Source: Lentzea tibetensis (lineage in GTDB: Bacteria > Actinomycetota > Actinomycetes > Mycobacteriales > Pseudonocardiaceae). From it: a stretch of DNA of 64,000 bases. Positions 10,758-19,025 of the stretch are shown here, in pieces. The notes beneath the pieces are model-generated. The model was not told the origin of the DNA and did not search any database. It was given only the letters and a program-made list of their open reading frames with translations. Position 1 is the stretch's first letter, and every line of letters begins with the position of its first letter. Both the position numbers and the translations under genes were made by a program. The stretch is taken from the NCBI RefSeq assembly GCF_007845675.1, contig NZ_VOBR01000003.1, positions 1 through 64,000 on the forward strand. The letters run 5' to 3'.

Positions 10758-11360
10758 GTGCCCGCCACGCAGACGGAGACCTCGGCGGAGCGCGCCGCGC
10801 GGTTCGAGCGCGACGCGATGCCGATGCTGGACCAGTTGTACTCGGCCGCCCTGCGCATGACGCGCAACCCGGCGGACGCCGAGGACCTGGTCCAGGAGAC
10901 GTACCTCAAGGCCTACGCGGCGTTCGCGTCCTTCTCGGAGGGCACGAACCTCAAGGCCTGGCTGTACCGGATCCTGACCAACACCTACATCAACGGCTAC
11001 CGCAAGAAGCAGCGCCAGCCGATCCAGCAGCCGACCGAGGAGATCACGGACTGGCAGCTGGCGCAGGCGGAGAGCCACACCTCGTCCGGGCTGCGCAGCG
11101 CCGAGGTCGAGGCCATGGACAACCTGCCCGACACCGACGTCAAGGAAGCACTGCAGCGGTTGCCGGAGGAGTTCCGGATCGCGGTCTACCTCGCCGATGT
11201 CGAAGGCTTCGCCTACAAGGAGATCGCAGACATCATGGGCACCCCGATCGGCACCGTGATGTCCCGGTTGCACCGGGGCCGCCGCCAGCTTCGCGACCAG
11301 CTCGCCGACGTCGCGCGGGAGCGCGGCTTCCTGCGCAACAACGGGGAGGCGTCGTCATGA
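10758..11360 (+). CDS. sigR: ECF sigma factor SigR (thiol-oxidative stress)
   Basis: The 200-residue group-12 ECF sigma factor has region 2 ([50 protein letters not shown]) and region 4 ([40 protein letters not shown]). The GTG at 10758 follows a GGAAAGGAG ribosome site. The frame stays open 57 codons further upstream, to 10587. This recalls the longer, unstable SigR' isoform made in Streptomyces from an upstream promoter. It overlaps rsrA in ATGA, as expected for a sigma/anti-sigma pair. Confidence 0.94.
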   Translation: MPATQTETSAERAARFERDAMPMLDQLYSAALRMTRNPADAEDLVQETYLKAYAAFASFSEGTNLKAWLYRILTNTYINGYRKKQRQPIQQPTEEITDWQLAQAESHTSSGLRSAEVEAMDNLPDTDVKEALQRLPEEFRIAVYLADVEGFAYKEIADIMGTPIGTVMSRLHRGRRQLRDQLADVARERGFLRNNGEASS

Positions 11361-11620
11361 ACTGCGGCGAACCCCACGAGACCGACTGCTCCGAAGTGCT
11401 GTCCGAGGTGTGGCTGTTCCTCGACCAGGAGTGCGACCAGACGCGGCGCGAGGCGCTGCAGACGCACCTCGACGAGTGCCACCCGTGCCTCGAGCAGTTC
11501 GGGCTGGAGGAGCACCTCAAGACGCTGCTGGCCCGCAAGTGCGGCGGCGAGCACGCGCCGGAGAACCTGAAGCAACGGATCAGGGCGACGATCGTCGAGA
11601 TCAGAACTGAACCCAGCTGA
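11357..11620 (+). CDS. rsrA: Zinc-binding redox-sensing anti-sigma factor RsrA
   Basis: The 87-residue ZAS-family protein carries the zinc motif HLDECHPC (His37, Cys41, Cys44) and further cysteines at 3, 11 and 26. In Streptomyces RsrA, disulfide formation between Cys11 and a zinc-site cysteine releases zinc and frees SigR. The same layout is seen here. It is translationally coupled to sigR by ATGA. A strong terminator follows at once. Confidence 0.95.
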   Translation: MNCGEPHETDCSEVLSEVWLFLDQECDQTRREALQTHLDECHPCLEQFGLEEHLKTLLARKCGGEHAPENLKQRIRATIVEIRTEPS

Positions 11621-11624
11621 AACA

Positions 11625-11657
11625 AAAGGCCTGGTCACCGCTGGTGACCAGGCCTTT
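11625..11657. terminator. Bidirectional terminator between rsrA and bL37 gene
   Basis: A perfect 15-bp stem (11625-11639 with 11643-11657) has a 3-nt loop and A/T runs on both outer sides. It serves the convergent ends of rsrA and the bL37 gene. Confidence 0.88.
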
Positions 11658-11661
11658 CTTG

Positions 11662-11736
11662 TCAGGCGTTGGGGCGCTTCCCGTGGTTCGCGCCACCCTT
11701 CTTGCGGTCGCGGCGCTTGCGGGCACGCTTCGACAT
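11662..11736 (-). CDS. 50S ribosomal protein bL37 (24 aa)
   Basis: The 24-residue product begins MSKRARKRRDRKKGG and ends ANHGKRPNA, the signature of the actinobacterial ribosomal protein bL37 first seen in mycobacterial ribosome structures. It is extremely basic and sits in the 50S subunit. The ATG at 11736 is preceded by AAGGAGAT at ideal spacing. It is easily missed by gene callers because of its size. It ends 5 bp from the shared terminator. Confidence 0.9.
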   Translation of the reverse strand: MSKRARKRRDRKKGGANHGKRPNA

Positions 11737-11793
11737 CGGTATCTCCTTGAATTTGAACTGCTTCATCCCAGTGTGACATGGAGGGCGGGGCCG

Positions 11794-12012
11794 ATGTCCA
11801 AAGAGGTGCTGGCGGAGATCGTGGGCAACGTGACGAAGGTGCTCGCCCACAAGGGTGACGTCGTGACACTCGACACGGACCTGGTGATCCTGGAGTCGAT
11901 GAAGATGGAGATTCCCGTACGGTCCGAGTACCCGGGAACGCTGGTCGACATCAGGGTGCACCCCGGCGACGTCGTCCAGGAGGGCGACGTGATCGCGGTC
12001 GTTGAGGAGTAG
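11794..12012 (+). CDS. Biotinyl/lipoyl carrier protein (72 aa)
   Basis: The whole product is a single biotinyl domain with the biotinylation motif ESMKME (Lys about residue 33), an N-terminal MSKEVLAEIVGNVTKV strand and a closing GDVVQEGDVIAVVEE strand. Stand-alone carriers of this kind serve acyl-CoA carboxylases in actinobacteria. Which carboxylase is used is unknown, as none is nearby. It ends 3 bp before the CTG start of pdtaS, so the two are probably co-transcribed. Confidence 0.9.
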   Translation: MSKEVLAEIVGNVTKVLAHKGDVVTLDTDLVILESMKMEIPVRSEYPGTLVDIRVHPGDVVQEGDVIAVVEE

Positions 12013-12015
12013 CAC

Positions 12016-13494
12016 CTGAGCACGCTCACGGATCTGCTGGCCGAGCACACCAAGCTCTCCGGCGCGGCGGTGGACCACCTGCAGCTGGTCGTCGCCGAGT
12101 GGCAGCTGCTGTCGGACCTGTCGTTCGCGGACTTCAACCTGTGGGTCCCGCTCGACGACGGTCACTTCCTGTGCGTCGCGCAGGCCCGTCCGACGACGGC
12201 GCCCACCGCGCACCCGGAGGACGTGGTCGGCAGCACCATGACCGTGGAGGAGCACCCGCAGCTGCGGCGCGCCGTCGACGAGTCGCGCATCTGCCGCGAG
12301 GAGGACCCGCGCTGGCACCTGGGCGTGCCGGTGCGGCGCGAGACGATCCCGGTGCGACTCGGCACCCAGGTCATCGCCGTGCTGAGCCGCAGCACGAACC
12401 TGGCGGTCCCGCGCGTGCCCAGCCCGCTGGAGATCTCCTACCTCGGCAGCGCCGCCGACCTGTGCCAGATGATCGCGGACGGCACGTTCCCGACGGCCGA
12501 GCCGTCGCCGGACGTGCACACCAGCCCGCGCGTCGGCGACGGGCTGATCCGGCTCGACCCGTCCGGCGCCGTGGTGTTCGCCTCGCCGAACGCGCTGAGC
12601 GCCTACCACCGCATGGGCCACGCGTCCGACCTGGTCGGCGTGCACCTGGCCCCGCTGACGCGCTCGCTCATCGGCGACCCGTTCGACGCCACCGAGGTCG
12701 CCCAGCGCATCAGGGCCGCGCTCGACGGCCAGGCCTCCATGCGCATGGAGGCCGAGTCGCGGCGTGGCGCGGCAGTCCTGTTCCGCGCGCTGCCCCTGCG
12801 GCCACGTGGCCAGGCCGCCGGCGCGCTGGTGCTGTGCCGCGACGTCACGGACGTCCGCCGCCGCGACCGCGCGCTGATGTCCAAGGACGCGACGATCCGC
12901 GAGATCCACCACCGCGTGAAGAACAACCTGCAGACCGTGGCCGCGTTGCTGCGGCTGCAGTCGCGCCGGATGACCAACCCGGAGGCACGGGAGGCGCTCG
13001 CCGAGTCGGTGCGCCGGGTGACGTCCATCGCGCTCGTGCACGAGACGCTGTCGATGTCCGTCGACGAGCGCGTCGACCTCGACGACGTGGTGGACAAGGT
13101 CATTCCGATGATGGGCGACGTGGCCGTCACCGAGACCCAGGTCGTCGTCCGCCGCGAGGGCGAGTTCGGCATCGTGTCGGCCGAGATCGCGACCCCGCTG
13201 GTGATGGTGCTGACGGAGCTCGTGCAGAACGCGTTCGAGCACGCCTACGCCCCCGGCCAGCGCGGCGAGGTCGTCGTGCAGTCCGAGCGGTCCGCGAAGT
13301 GGCTCGACGTGACGATCTCCGACGACGGCCGCGGCCTGCCGCCGGGCTTCTCGCTGGAGCGCACCGAACGGCTCGGGCTGCAGATCGTCCGCACCCTCGT
13401 CGACTCGGAACTCAGGGGCTCGTTGAGCTTGCGGAGAAGGCCTCGAGGCGGTACTGAGGCGGTCCTGCGCGTGCCCCTGAGAGGCCGACGCTAA
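12016..13494 (+). CDS. pdtaS: Sensor histidine kinase PdtaS, apparent CTG start
   Basis: The product is a soluble HWE/HisKA_2-type kinase (492 aa) of the PdtaS-PdtaR antitermination two-component system, in order GAF-like domain, PAS domain (about 165-290), dimerisation region with the phospho-His motif IREIHHRVKNNLQTVAALLR, then ATPase (ELVQNAFEHAY, DDGRGLPPGF, RLGLQIVRTLV). No ATG or GTG precedes GTG 12070, yet mycobacterial PdtaS begins MSTLxDLLAEHT. The same residues follow CTG 12016 here, behind a GAGGAG site 6 nt upstream and just after an in-frame stop at 12010. PdtaR is not in the window. Confidence 0.88.
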   Translation: MSTLTDLLAEHTKLSGAAVDHLQLVVAEWQLLSDLSFADFNLWVPLDDGHFLCVAQARPTTAPTAHPEDVVGSTMTVEEHPQLRRAVDESRICREEDPRWHLGVPVRRETIPVRLGTQVIAVLSRSTNLAVPRVPSPLEISYLGSAADLCQMIADGTFPTAEPSPDVHTSPRVGDGLIRLDPSGAVVFASPNALSAYHRMGHASDLVGVHLAPLTRSLIGDPFDATEVAQRIRAALDGQASMRMEAESRRGAAVLFRALPLRPRGQAAGALVLCRDVTDVRRRDRALMSKDATIREIHHRVKNNLQTVAALLRLQSRRMTNPEAREALAESVRRVTSIALVHETLSMSVDERVDLDDVVDKVIPMMGDVAVTETQVVVRREGEFGIVSAEIATPLVMVLTELVQNAFEHAYAPGQRGEVVVQSERSAKWLDVTISDDGRGLPPGFSLERTERLGLQIVRTLVDSELRGSLSLRRRPRGGTEAVLRVPLRGRR

Positions 13495-13565
13495 ACTAAC
13501 GCCGTGCACACGTGATGACCTGCCTCAGCGGTAGTCACGTGGTCATGCGGGAGGGTGTGCAAACA

Positions 13566-13603
13566 GAAGAGCCCGACACCTGGCACGGTGTCGGGCCCTT
13601 CTT
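13566..13603. terminator. Terminator after pdtaS
   Basis: A hairpin with stem GCCCGACACC / GGTGTCGGGC (13571-13580 with 13587-13596) and loop TGGCAC is flanked by AAGA and CTTCTT. It lies between the convergent ends of pdtaS and whiB1 and may work in both directions. Confidence 0.82.
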
Positions 13604-13640
13604 ATGTTCAGCTGTGCGCGGCAGACCGCCTGACGGGAGG

Positions 13641-13895
13641 TCAGGCGTTGCTGCGGGCCCGCGTACGGGCGTTGCGGCGCTTGAGTGCGCGTCGCTCGTC
13701 TTCGCTCATCCCGCCCCAGACGCCGGCGTCCTGGCCGCTCTCGAGCGCCCACGCGAGGCAGTCGGAAACGACGGGGCAGCGACGGCAGACGGTCTTCGCC
13801 TCGGCAATCTGCAGGAGCGCAGGACCGCTGTTCCCAACGGGGAAGAACAGCTCGGGGTCCTCGTCGCGGCAGATCGCCGTGTGGCGCCAGTCCAT
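13641..13895 (-). CDS. whiB1: WhiB1-type iron-sulfur transcription regulator
   Basis: The 84-residue Wbl protein has four cluster cysteines, Cys9, Cys37, Cys40 and Cys46 (CxxC between 37 and 40), the GVWGG turn at 58-62 and a basic C-terminal DNA-binding tail (RRALKRRNARTRARSNA). WhiB1 binds a nitric-oxide-sensitive [4Fe-4S] cluster and partners the primary sigma factor. It is essential in M. tuberculosis. The start MDWRH matches the family. Two CRP-like sites lie upstream. Confidence 0.94.
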   Translation of the reverse strand: MDWRHTAICRDEDPELFFPVGNSGPALLQIAEAKTVCRRCPVVSDCLAWALESGQDAGVWGGMSEDERRALKRRNARTRARSNA

Positions 13896-13962
13896 TAGAA
13901 CTACTCCTCAGCTAGGCGCGCTCATGGGCACGCCGGTTGTCAGCGGTCGGTTTTGGGGTGCT

Positions 13963-13978
13963 TGTGAATGCTTTCACG
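13963..13978. promoter_or_regulatory. CRP-like site 1 upstream of whiB1
   Basis: TGTGA-N6-TCACG, one mismatch from the TGTGA-N6-TCACA CRP consensus, is centred about 75 bp before the whiB1 start. Mycobacterial whiB1 is controlled by the CRP homologue Rv3676 through two sites. Confidence 0.55.
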
Positions 13979-14012
13979 AACGGCTGGGATGTCAAGGGGT
14001 TCGCACTAACCC

Positions 14013-14028
14013 GGTGAGTGAACTCACC
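14013..14028. promoter_or_regulatory. CRP-like site 2 upstream of whiB1
   Basis: This is a 16-bp palindrome, GGTGAGTGAACTCACC, containing GTGA-N6-TCAC. Its centre lies 50 bp from that of the site at 13963, about five helical turns away, so both could face the same side of the DNA. Confidence 0.5.
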
Positions 14029-14131
14029 CAAACGATCGACGGTGTTCACCAGCGATTTCACGCTGCGCTGTCGGTCGAGAGCCGAACATCCCGGATGGGT
14101 AGCGAGACGGTCACGCACCGATCACGAACAG

Positions 14132-15112
14132 TCACACACAGACTGTCAGCGCCTCGGGAACCGCCCGGAACTCCACCGCTGTCGTCGTGCCGAGGAAGTC
14201 ACCGTCCACCTGCAGGTTGGCGGGTTCCTCGCACGTCACTCTGACATAGGAAACGTCGTCACGCCGAACGAGATTCCCGCCCTTTGGATTCCCGTGCGCC
14301 AGGACCTGCGTGATGTACCTCGCCACGGTCGGGACGCGCAGCGTGCGCAGTGCGGACAGCCCGAGTCCGCCGTCGAAGCCGGTGCTCGGATTCAGCTGGA
14401 TCGCCTTGTCACCGAAGTACGTCCACGGATCGGTGTTCGAGACGAACACCATGCCGAGATCGGTGAAGGGTTCCTCACCTGGAATTTCAACGGTGAAGTG
14501 CGCGGGAGTCCGCAGGAGCTTCGCGTACGACTTCAGCGCGGTCCGCAGGTAGAGAGCGGGACTGGCCTCGCGGCCTTTCGCGCGCTTGTGCTCGACACCG
14601 GCGACGACGTCCGCGTCCAGGCCGATGCCCGCGTTGAACGTGAACCAGCGGCCGCTGACCTGTTCCTGGTCGGTGGCGATCTGGCCGAGGCTGATCCGGC
14701 GGCTGGTGCCGTGCTCGATGGCCTGGAGCAGCCGGTGGGTGGCCTCGACGGGGTCGCGAGGGAGTCCGAGCGCGCCGGCGAACACGTTCGCCGAGCCGCC
14801 GGGGACCACCCCGATCATCGGGACGCGCGGGCTGATGCCTTCGCGCAGGAGACCGTTGACGACCTCGTTGACCGTGCCGTCTCCGCCGTGGGCGACGACC
14901 AGGTCGAAGCCGTCCTCGACCGCCTGGGCGGCGGCATCGGCCGCGTGCCCGCGGTAGCAGGTTTCGACGATCTCGAGCTTCACGTCGCTCGCGAGGGCGT
15001 GCGCAAGTACGTCACGGCCCGCGGGCGTAGTCGTTGTCGCCTGCGGGTTGACCACTAGTAGAGCGCGCACTACCGAAGAGTAGGACAGTGCGTGACCGTT
15101 CGCGCCCCGCAT
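14132..15112 (-). CDS. Diacylglycerol/lipid kinase family protein (DagK-like)
   Basis: The product is an ATP-dependent lipid kinase of the DAGK_cat family. It shows the opening ALLVVNPQATTT, the nucleotide-binding VVAHGGDGTVNEVVNGLL, the GVVPGGSANVFAGALGLP motif and the C-terminal substrate-domain strands ending in VDGDFLG. The ATG at 15112 (326 aa) has GGGAGG close upstream. A GTG at 15070 would start at VRALLVVNP, as in many homologues, and may be the true start. It is the only gene on this strand between whiB1 and the next divergent gene. Confidence 0.88.
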   Translation of the reverse strand: MRGANGHALSYSSVVRALLVVNPQATTTTPAGRDVLAHALASDVKLEIVETCYRGHAADAAAQAVEDGFDLVVAHGGDGTVNEVVNGLLREGISPRVPMIGVVPGGSANVFAGALGLPRDPVEATHRLLQAIEHGTSRRISLGQIATDQEQVSGRWFTFNAGIGLDADVVAGVEHKRAKGREASPALYLRTALKSYAKLLRTPAHFTVEIPGEEPFTDLGMVFVSNTDPWTYFGDKAIQLNPSTGFDGGLGLSALRTLRVPTVARYITQVLAHGNPKGGNLVRRDDVSYVRVTCEEPANLQVDGDFLGTTTAVEFRAVPEALTVCV

Positions 15113-15325
15113 GTCCTCCCTCAGGGTGGCTCGTCCCTCACGAAAGTGGCGCAAGTCTCCCTTCCGCTCGGTCCTGCTCGCGCCTCGAGGCGAGTGCACC
15201 CCGGCCCGACCGCCGGCTCGCTGAAGGCCCCTTGATCTTCCCCCGAGCGACGTGCGAAGTGAGACCACCAACCGGGTGGCCTACGATCCGTGACCGGTAC
15301 GCAACGTGAAGGAAGGGCCGTTCTC

Positions 15326-15715
15326 GTGCAGGTTCCCCGTGCTGTGCGGATCGCGGCGGCTCTCACCGTTCTGCAGGGAGCGGCAGGGATCGCTCTCGCC
15401 GTCGCCCTCGTCGTCCGGGTCGTGCAGGGCGTGCCGTCCGGCAACAAGATCCTCGGCGCCGCCGGTGTGCTCGTGCTGCTGTTCGCGGGCGTGATCTTCG
15501 CTGCTTCCCTGCTGTGGCGCGGACAACACGCGGCGCGCAGTCCGGTGATCGTCACGCAGCTGCTGCTGCTCGGCTGCGCCTGGTACGCCTACGGCCCTTC
15601 GGGACAGCAGCTGATCGGCTCGCTCGCGGGCTTCTACTGCGCCGCCGTTCTCGTCCTGCTGTTCACAAGGGACGCACGCGCGTGGGCACTGGGACTGACG
15701 GACGAAGCCGACTAA
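15326..15715 (+). CDS. Small integral membrane protein, about four helices
   Basis: The 129-residue product begins at a GTG after a GAAGGAAGGG ribosome site. Four hydrophobic segments are visible: IAAALTVLQGAAGIALAVAL, ILGAAGVLVLLFAGVIFAAS, PVIVTQLLLLGCAWYAYG and IGSLAGFYCAAVLVLLF. The C-terminus is charged (TRDARAWALGLTDEAD). Such proteins are common and unnamed in actinomycetes. An in-frame upstream GTG at 15290 is less likely. Confidence 0.78.
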   Translation: MQVPRAVRIAAALTVLQGAAGIALAVALVVRVVQGVPSGNKILGAAGVLVLLFAGVIFAASLLWRGQHAARSPVIVTQLLLLGCAWYAYGPSGQQLIGSLAGFYCAAVLVLLFTRDARAWALGLTDEAD

Positions 15716-15797
15716 CGGCGGGTGGTCCAGGTCACTCCTTCGAGTGAAGCTGTGCGTGGTGGCTTCACCACTCCCTGCACTCATGAGGTGACCATTC

Positions 15798-16511
15798 ATG
15801 CGCGTACTGACCGCGATCGCGGGCGCCTTCCTGGCGGCGCTCGCACTCACACCGGCCGCGAACGCGGCCCCGGCATCCACCCCGGACGGCGACCTGCAGC
15901 CGTACATCATCGGCGGCGGATTCGCTTCCAGCGCCCCGTGGGCGGCCCGCCTGTTCGTCAACGGGCGGGAGAACTGCTCGGCGACGATCATCGCGCCCAC
16001 GTGGATCCTGACCGCACAGCACTGCGTCGCGTCACAGGGCACGTACACGTTCCGCGTCGGCAGCATCGACCAGACCGCGGGCACGCTCGTCAACGCCACG
16101 CAGATCACCACGCACCCGTCGGCGGACCTGGCGCTGGTGCGGATCAACCGCTCCGTCTCGACGACCTACTCCCCGCTCGGCACGACGACCGACGTGCGCG
16201 TGAACCAGAACGTGCAGCTGTTCGGCTGGGGCGCGACGTGCACCGATCGTCCTGAGATCCAGTGCCAGTCGCGGTACCTCAAGTACGCCAACACGACGGT
16301 GACGTCGGTCGGCTGCAGCGACTACCGCGGCGGCATCGCGGTGTGCGTGCGCCGCGGTGACGGCATCGCGGCGGGCGGCGACTCGGGCGGCCCGATGTTC
16401 GCGTCCGGCAGGCAGGTCGGCGTCGCGTCGACTTCGGACCGCGCGACCCGCTCCGCGTACACCAACATCACCCGCTACCGCCCGTGGATCCGTTCGCTGG
16501 CCGGCGTCTGA
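15798..16511 (+). CDS. Secreted trypsin-like serine protease (S1A)
   Basis: The product (237 aa) has a Sec signal peptide (LTAIAGAFLAALALTPAANA, cleavage after about residue 24), a short propeptide and the mature start YIIGGGFASSAPWAA. The catalytic triad is complete: His in TAQHC, Asp in SADLALVRI and Ser in GDSGGPMF. Six cysteines suggest disulfides. Streptogrisin/trypsin-like enzymes of this kind are exported scavenging proteases. A strong terminator follows. Confidence 0.93.
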   Translation: MRVLTAIAGAFLAALALTPAANAAPASTPDGDLQPYIIGGGFASSAPWAARLFVNGRENCSATIIAPTWILTAQHCVASQGTYTFRVGSIDQTAGTLVNATQITTHPSADLALVRINRSVSTTYSPLGTTTDVRVNQNVQLFGWGATCTDRPEIQCQSRYLKYANTTVTSVGCSDYRGGIAVCVRRGDGIAAGGDSGGPMFASGRQVGVASTSDRATRSAYTNITRYRPWIRSLAGV

Positions 16512-16522
16512 CCTAGGCCGTC

Positions 16523-16563
16523 TTGGGCGCTCTTGCGGACCTCGCGTCCGCAAGAGCGCCCAA
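16523..16563. terminator. Terminator after the S1 protease gene
   Basis: A perfect 18-bp stem (16523-16540 with 16546-16563) has a 5-nt loop and is followed by AACGGAAATTT. Confidence 0.88.
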
Positions 16564-16685
16564 AACGGAAATTTCCCTGTCTCAATCACCCTGCGTGTTC
16601 ACTAATGGTGGATGGACACGAACGGAGTAGCCAGCTACCGTCTTGCCAGCGTTCGCGCCGCTCAGGGAGCAGGGTGAGGTGCGCA

Positions 16686-17492
16686 GTGCAGGACCGCCCG
16701 AAGCGGGTGACGACGAATGGCGATGCCGAGCGCCCGAATGTCGCCCGGTTGTACGACTACTTCCTCGGTGGCGCGCACAACTTCGCCGTGGATCGGAAGC
16801 TGGCCGAGGAGTCCGGTCAGGACTTCCCGGTGGCCGAGATGATCCGCGGTGTCCGCTCGTTCCTGCGGCGCGTGGTGAAGGTCTGCGTCGACCAGGGCGT
16901 CCGCCAGTTCCTCGACCTGGGTAGCGGCATCCCGACCGCGGGCAACGTGCACGAGATCGCGCTCCAGCTGGACCCGACGTGCCGCGTGGTCTACGTGGAC
17001 TTCGACCCGGTGGCCGTGGCGCACGCCCGCACCATGCTGCGGGACAACCTCTCCGCGACGATCGTCGAGGCCGACCTCCGCGACGCCGAGAAGGTCGTCA
17101 ACGCGCCGGAGACGTGCAGTCTCATCGACTTCAGCCAGCCGGTCGCGGTGTTCATGATCGGCGTGCTGCCGTACCTGCTCGAACCCGGTGAGCCCGGCGA
17201 CGTGATCGCCGCGTACCGGGAACTCATCGCGCCCGGCAGCCTGATCGCGCTCACGCACCTGACGAAGGACGTCGAGCCCGAGCTCGTCGACAAGCTCATC
17301 ACGCTGGCGGCCCTCACCGAGACGCCCATCATGCCCCGGTCCAAAAAGGACATCGAGGAGTTCGTCGACGGCCTCGAGCTGCTCGACCCGGGACTGGTGC
17401 TGGCCGCGCAGTGGCGGGCAGACGGGGAGGTCCCCGGTGCCAGCGCCGCCGCTGACGCGACCAGCTACGGAACAGTCGCCGAGATCCGCTAG
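16686..17492 (+). CDS. SAM-dependent methyltransferase, DUF574/SAV2177 type
   Basis: The 268-residue product has the family start PNVARLYDYFLGGAHNFAVD, the SAM-binding FLDLGSGIPTAGNVHEIAL motif, VVYVDFDPVAVAHA and the late DFSQPVAVFMIGVLPYL block. These genes are heavily duplicated in filamentous actinomycetes and their substrates are unknown. The GTG at 16686 follows GGTGAGG; a GTG at 16674 is also possible. The 3' end overlaps the convergent pectinase gene by 4 bp. Confidence 0.9.
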   Translation: MQDRPKRVTTNGDAERPNVARLYDYFLGGAHNFAVDRKLAEESGQDFPVAEMIRGVRSFLRRVVKVCVDQGVRQFLDLGSGIPTAGNVHEIALQLDPTCRVVYVDFDPVAVAHARTMLRDNLSATIVEADLRDAEKVVNAPETCSLIDFSQPVAVFMIGVLPYLLEPGEPGDVIAAYRELIAPGSLIALTHLTKDVEPELVDKLITLAALTETPIMPRSKKDIEEFVDGLELLDPGLVLAAQWRADGEVPGASAAADATSYGTVAEIR

Positions 17493-18967
17493 GACGCCTT
17501 GACCCTCAGCGCCTGGCCGGTCGTGGACGAGCTGTTCGTGATCTGCTGACCACTGCTCTTCCGCCACAGCACGTCGTTCGCACCGGTGCTGCGCTCGACC
17601 TTCACGCCGTCGAGCGTGACGCCCTGCACGTCGTCGGTGACGAACGCGGGGCGGCCGTCGGCCTTGTCGTACTGGATCTCGCTGTTGAGGAACTTGATGT
17701 TCGCCGCGTGGCGCAGCCAGAAGCCGAACGCGGGCCGCACGGCGAAGATGCGCGGCGGGTACTCCTTGGTGACCTCCGGCGGCGACTTCGACGCGTCGGA
17801 CTCCTTGTGGCCACCGGGCACCGTCAGCTTCACGTTGTCGAACGTGATGTTCTCGATGTCGGAGTTGTTGTGACCGTTGATGGTCGTCGCGTACTCCGGG
17901 TCACCGGGGATGTCGCGCGGCGCGGTGAGGTTCGTGCCGGTGATGTTCTTGTACGAGACGTTGCGGATCTTGCCGGCCTTCGGGCTGCCGGGGCACCGGC
18001 CGCGGTCACCGATGTGCAGGAAGATCGGCGACGCCGTCTTGGTCAGCTTGATGTTCTCGTAGGTGATGTCCTCGATGATCGCGCCGTCCATGGACACGAT
18101 GCCGAGACCGGCCTTCGAGGCACCCGTGACGTTGAGGTTCAGGAACTTGATGTTCTTGAAGCTGCCGCACGTCTCGGAGCCGAACTGGATGGCGTTGTTC
18201 TCGGTCGACTGGATCGTCGAGTCGCGCACGACGTTGTTCTGGCTCAGGAACGTCTTGCCGGTCGCGTAGTCGCTCTTGAACGCCACCGCGTCGTCGCTGG
18301 CGATGATCGTCGAGTCGGCCAGCTCGATGTTCGAGCTGTTGATGAAGTTGATGCCGTCGCGGTCGTCCGGGCTGTCGACCTTGATGCGGTTCAGCTTCAT
18401 GCCGTCGCAGCCGTTGACGATGATCGCGAAGTGGCCCGCCTCGCGGAACGTCACGTCGCTGATGTTGACGTTCTTGCAGAACTTCAGCGACAGCATCTTG
18501 TCGCCCTTGCCCGCCGGGATGTTCTCGCCGGTCTCGAGCTTGTTGGCGCCGTCGATGACGCCCTTGCCGGTGAAGTTGATGTTCTCGACGTTCTCGCCCC
18601 ACAGCAGGGCGTTGCGGAAGTGGCTGTGCCCGAAGTCCTGGTACTTGGAGTTCGAGTTGGACTCCGGCGCGTCGATGCCGCTGCCGGACGCGATGATCCG
18701 CGCGCCTTCCTGGATGTTGATCGTGACGTTGCTCTTCAGGTGGATCGAGCGCGAGAGGTAGTTGCCTGCCGGGATCTCGACGGTGCCACCGTTCGCCGCG
18801 CTCGCGGCCGCGATGGCCTTGTCGATCGCGGTCGAGTCGACGGCCTTGCCGTCGCCCTTGGCACCGTAGTCCTTGACGTTGAACGTCGCCGCACTGGCGA
18901 CGCCGGGAACGCACAGAGCCGCACCCGTGATGAGCGCGATCAGCGCTCCCGTCGTTCGACGCCTCAT
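17489..18967 (-). CDS. Secreted GH28-family pectinase (polygalacturonase-like)
   Basis: The 492-residue product has a signal peptide (RRRTTGALIALITGAALCV, then GVASA), the opening FNVKDYGAKGDGKAVDSTAI typical of GH28 and pectate-lyase-3 proteins and a right-handed beta-helix. The active-site region reads RIKVDSPDDRDGINFINSS followed by IIASDDAVAFKSD, i.e. the family NTDG appears as DRDG and GDD as SDD, so all three catalytic Asp positions are kept. The usual GHG loop is not obvious, so the exact substrate (galacturonan or another uronic polymer) is uncertain. A LacI-type operator lies upstream. Confidence 0.85.
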   Translation of the reverse strand: MRRRTTGALIALITGAALCVPGVASAATFNVKDYGAKGDGKAVDSTAIDKAIAAASAANGGTVEIPAGNYLSRSIHLKSNVTINIQEGARIIASGSGIDAPESNSNSKYQDFGHSHFRNALLWGENVENINFTGKGVIDGANKLETGENIPAGKGDKMLSLKFCKNVNISDVTFREAGHFAIIVNGCDGMKLNRIKVDSPDDRDGINFINSSNIELADSTIIASDDAVAFKSDYATGKTFLSQNNVVRDSTIQSTENNAIQFGSETCGSFKNIKFLNLNVTGASKAGLGIVSMDGAIIEDITYENIKLTKTASPIFLHIGDRGRCPGSPKAGKIRNVSYKNITGTNLTAPRDIPGDPEYATTINGHNNSDIENITFDNVKLTVPGGHKESDASKSPPEVTKEYPPRIFAVRPAFGFWLRHAANIKFLNSEIQYDKADGRPAFVTDDVQGVTLDGVKVERSTGANDVLWRKSSGQQITNSSSTTGQALRVKAS

Positions 18968-19025
18968 CGTTGAGAGGTCCTTCCTCGTGTGCGTCGAGGC
19001 GGCGGAGCTCGGCGACGTGAAACAC

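Noticed and set aside
11662-13509. 615-residue reverse open frame opposite pdtaS
   Set aside because: It is antisense shadow; only the last 24 codons, behind their own ribosome site, form the bL37 gene.
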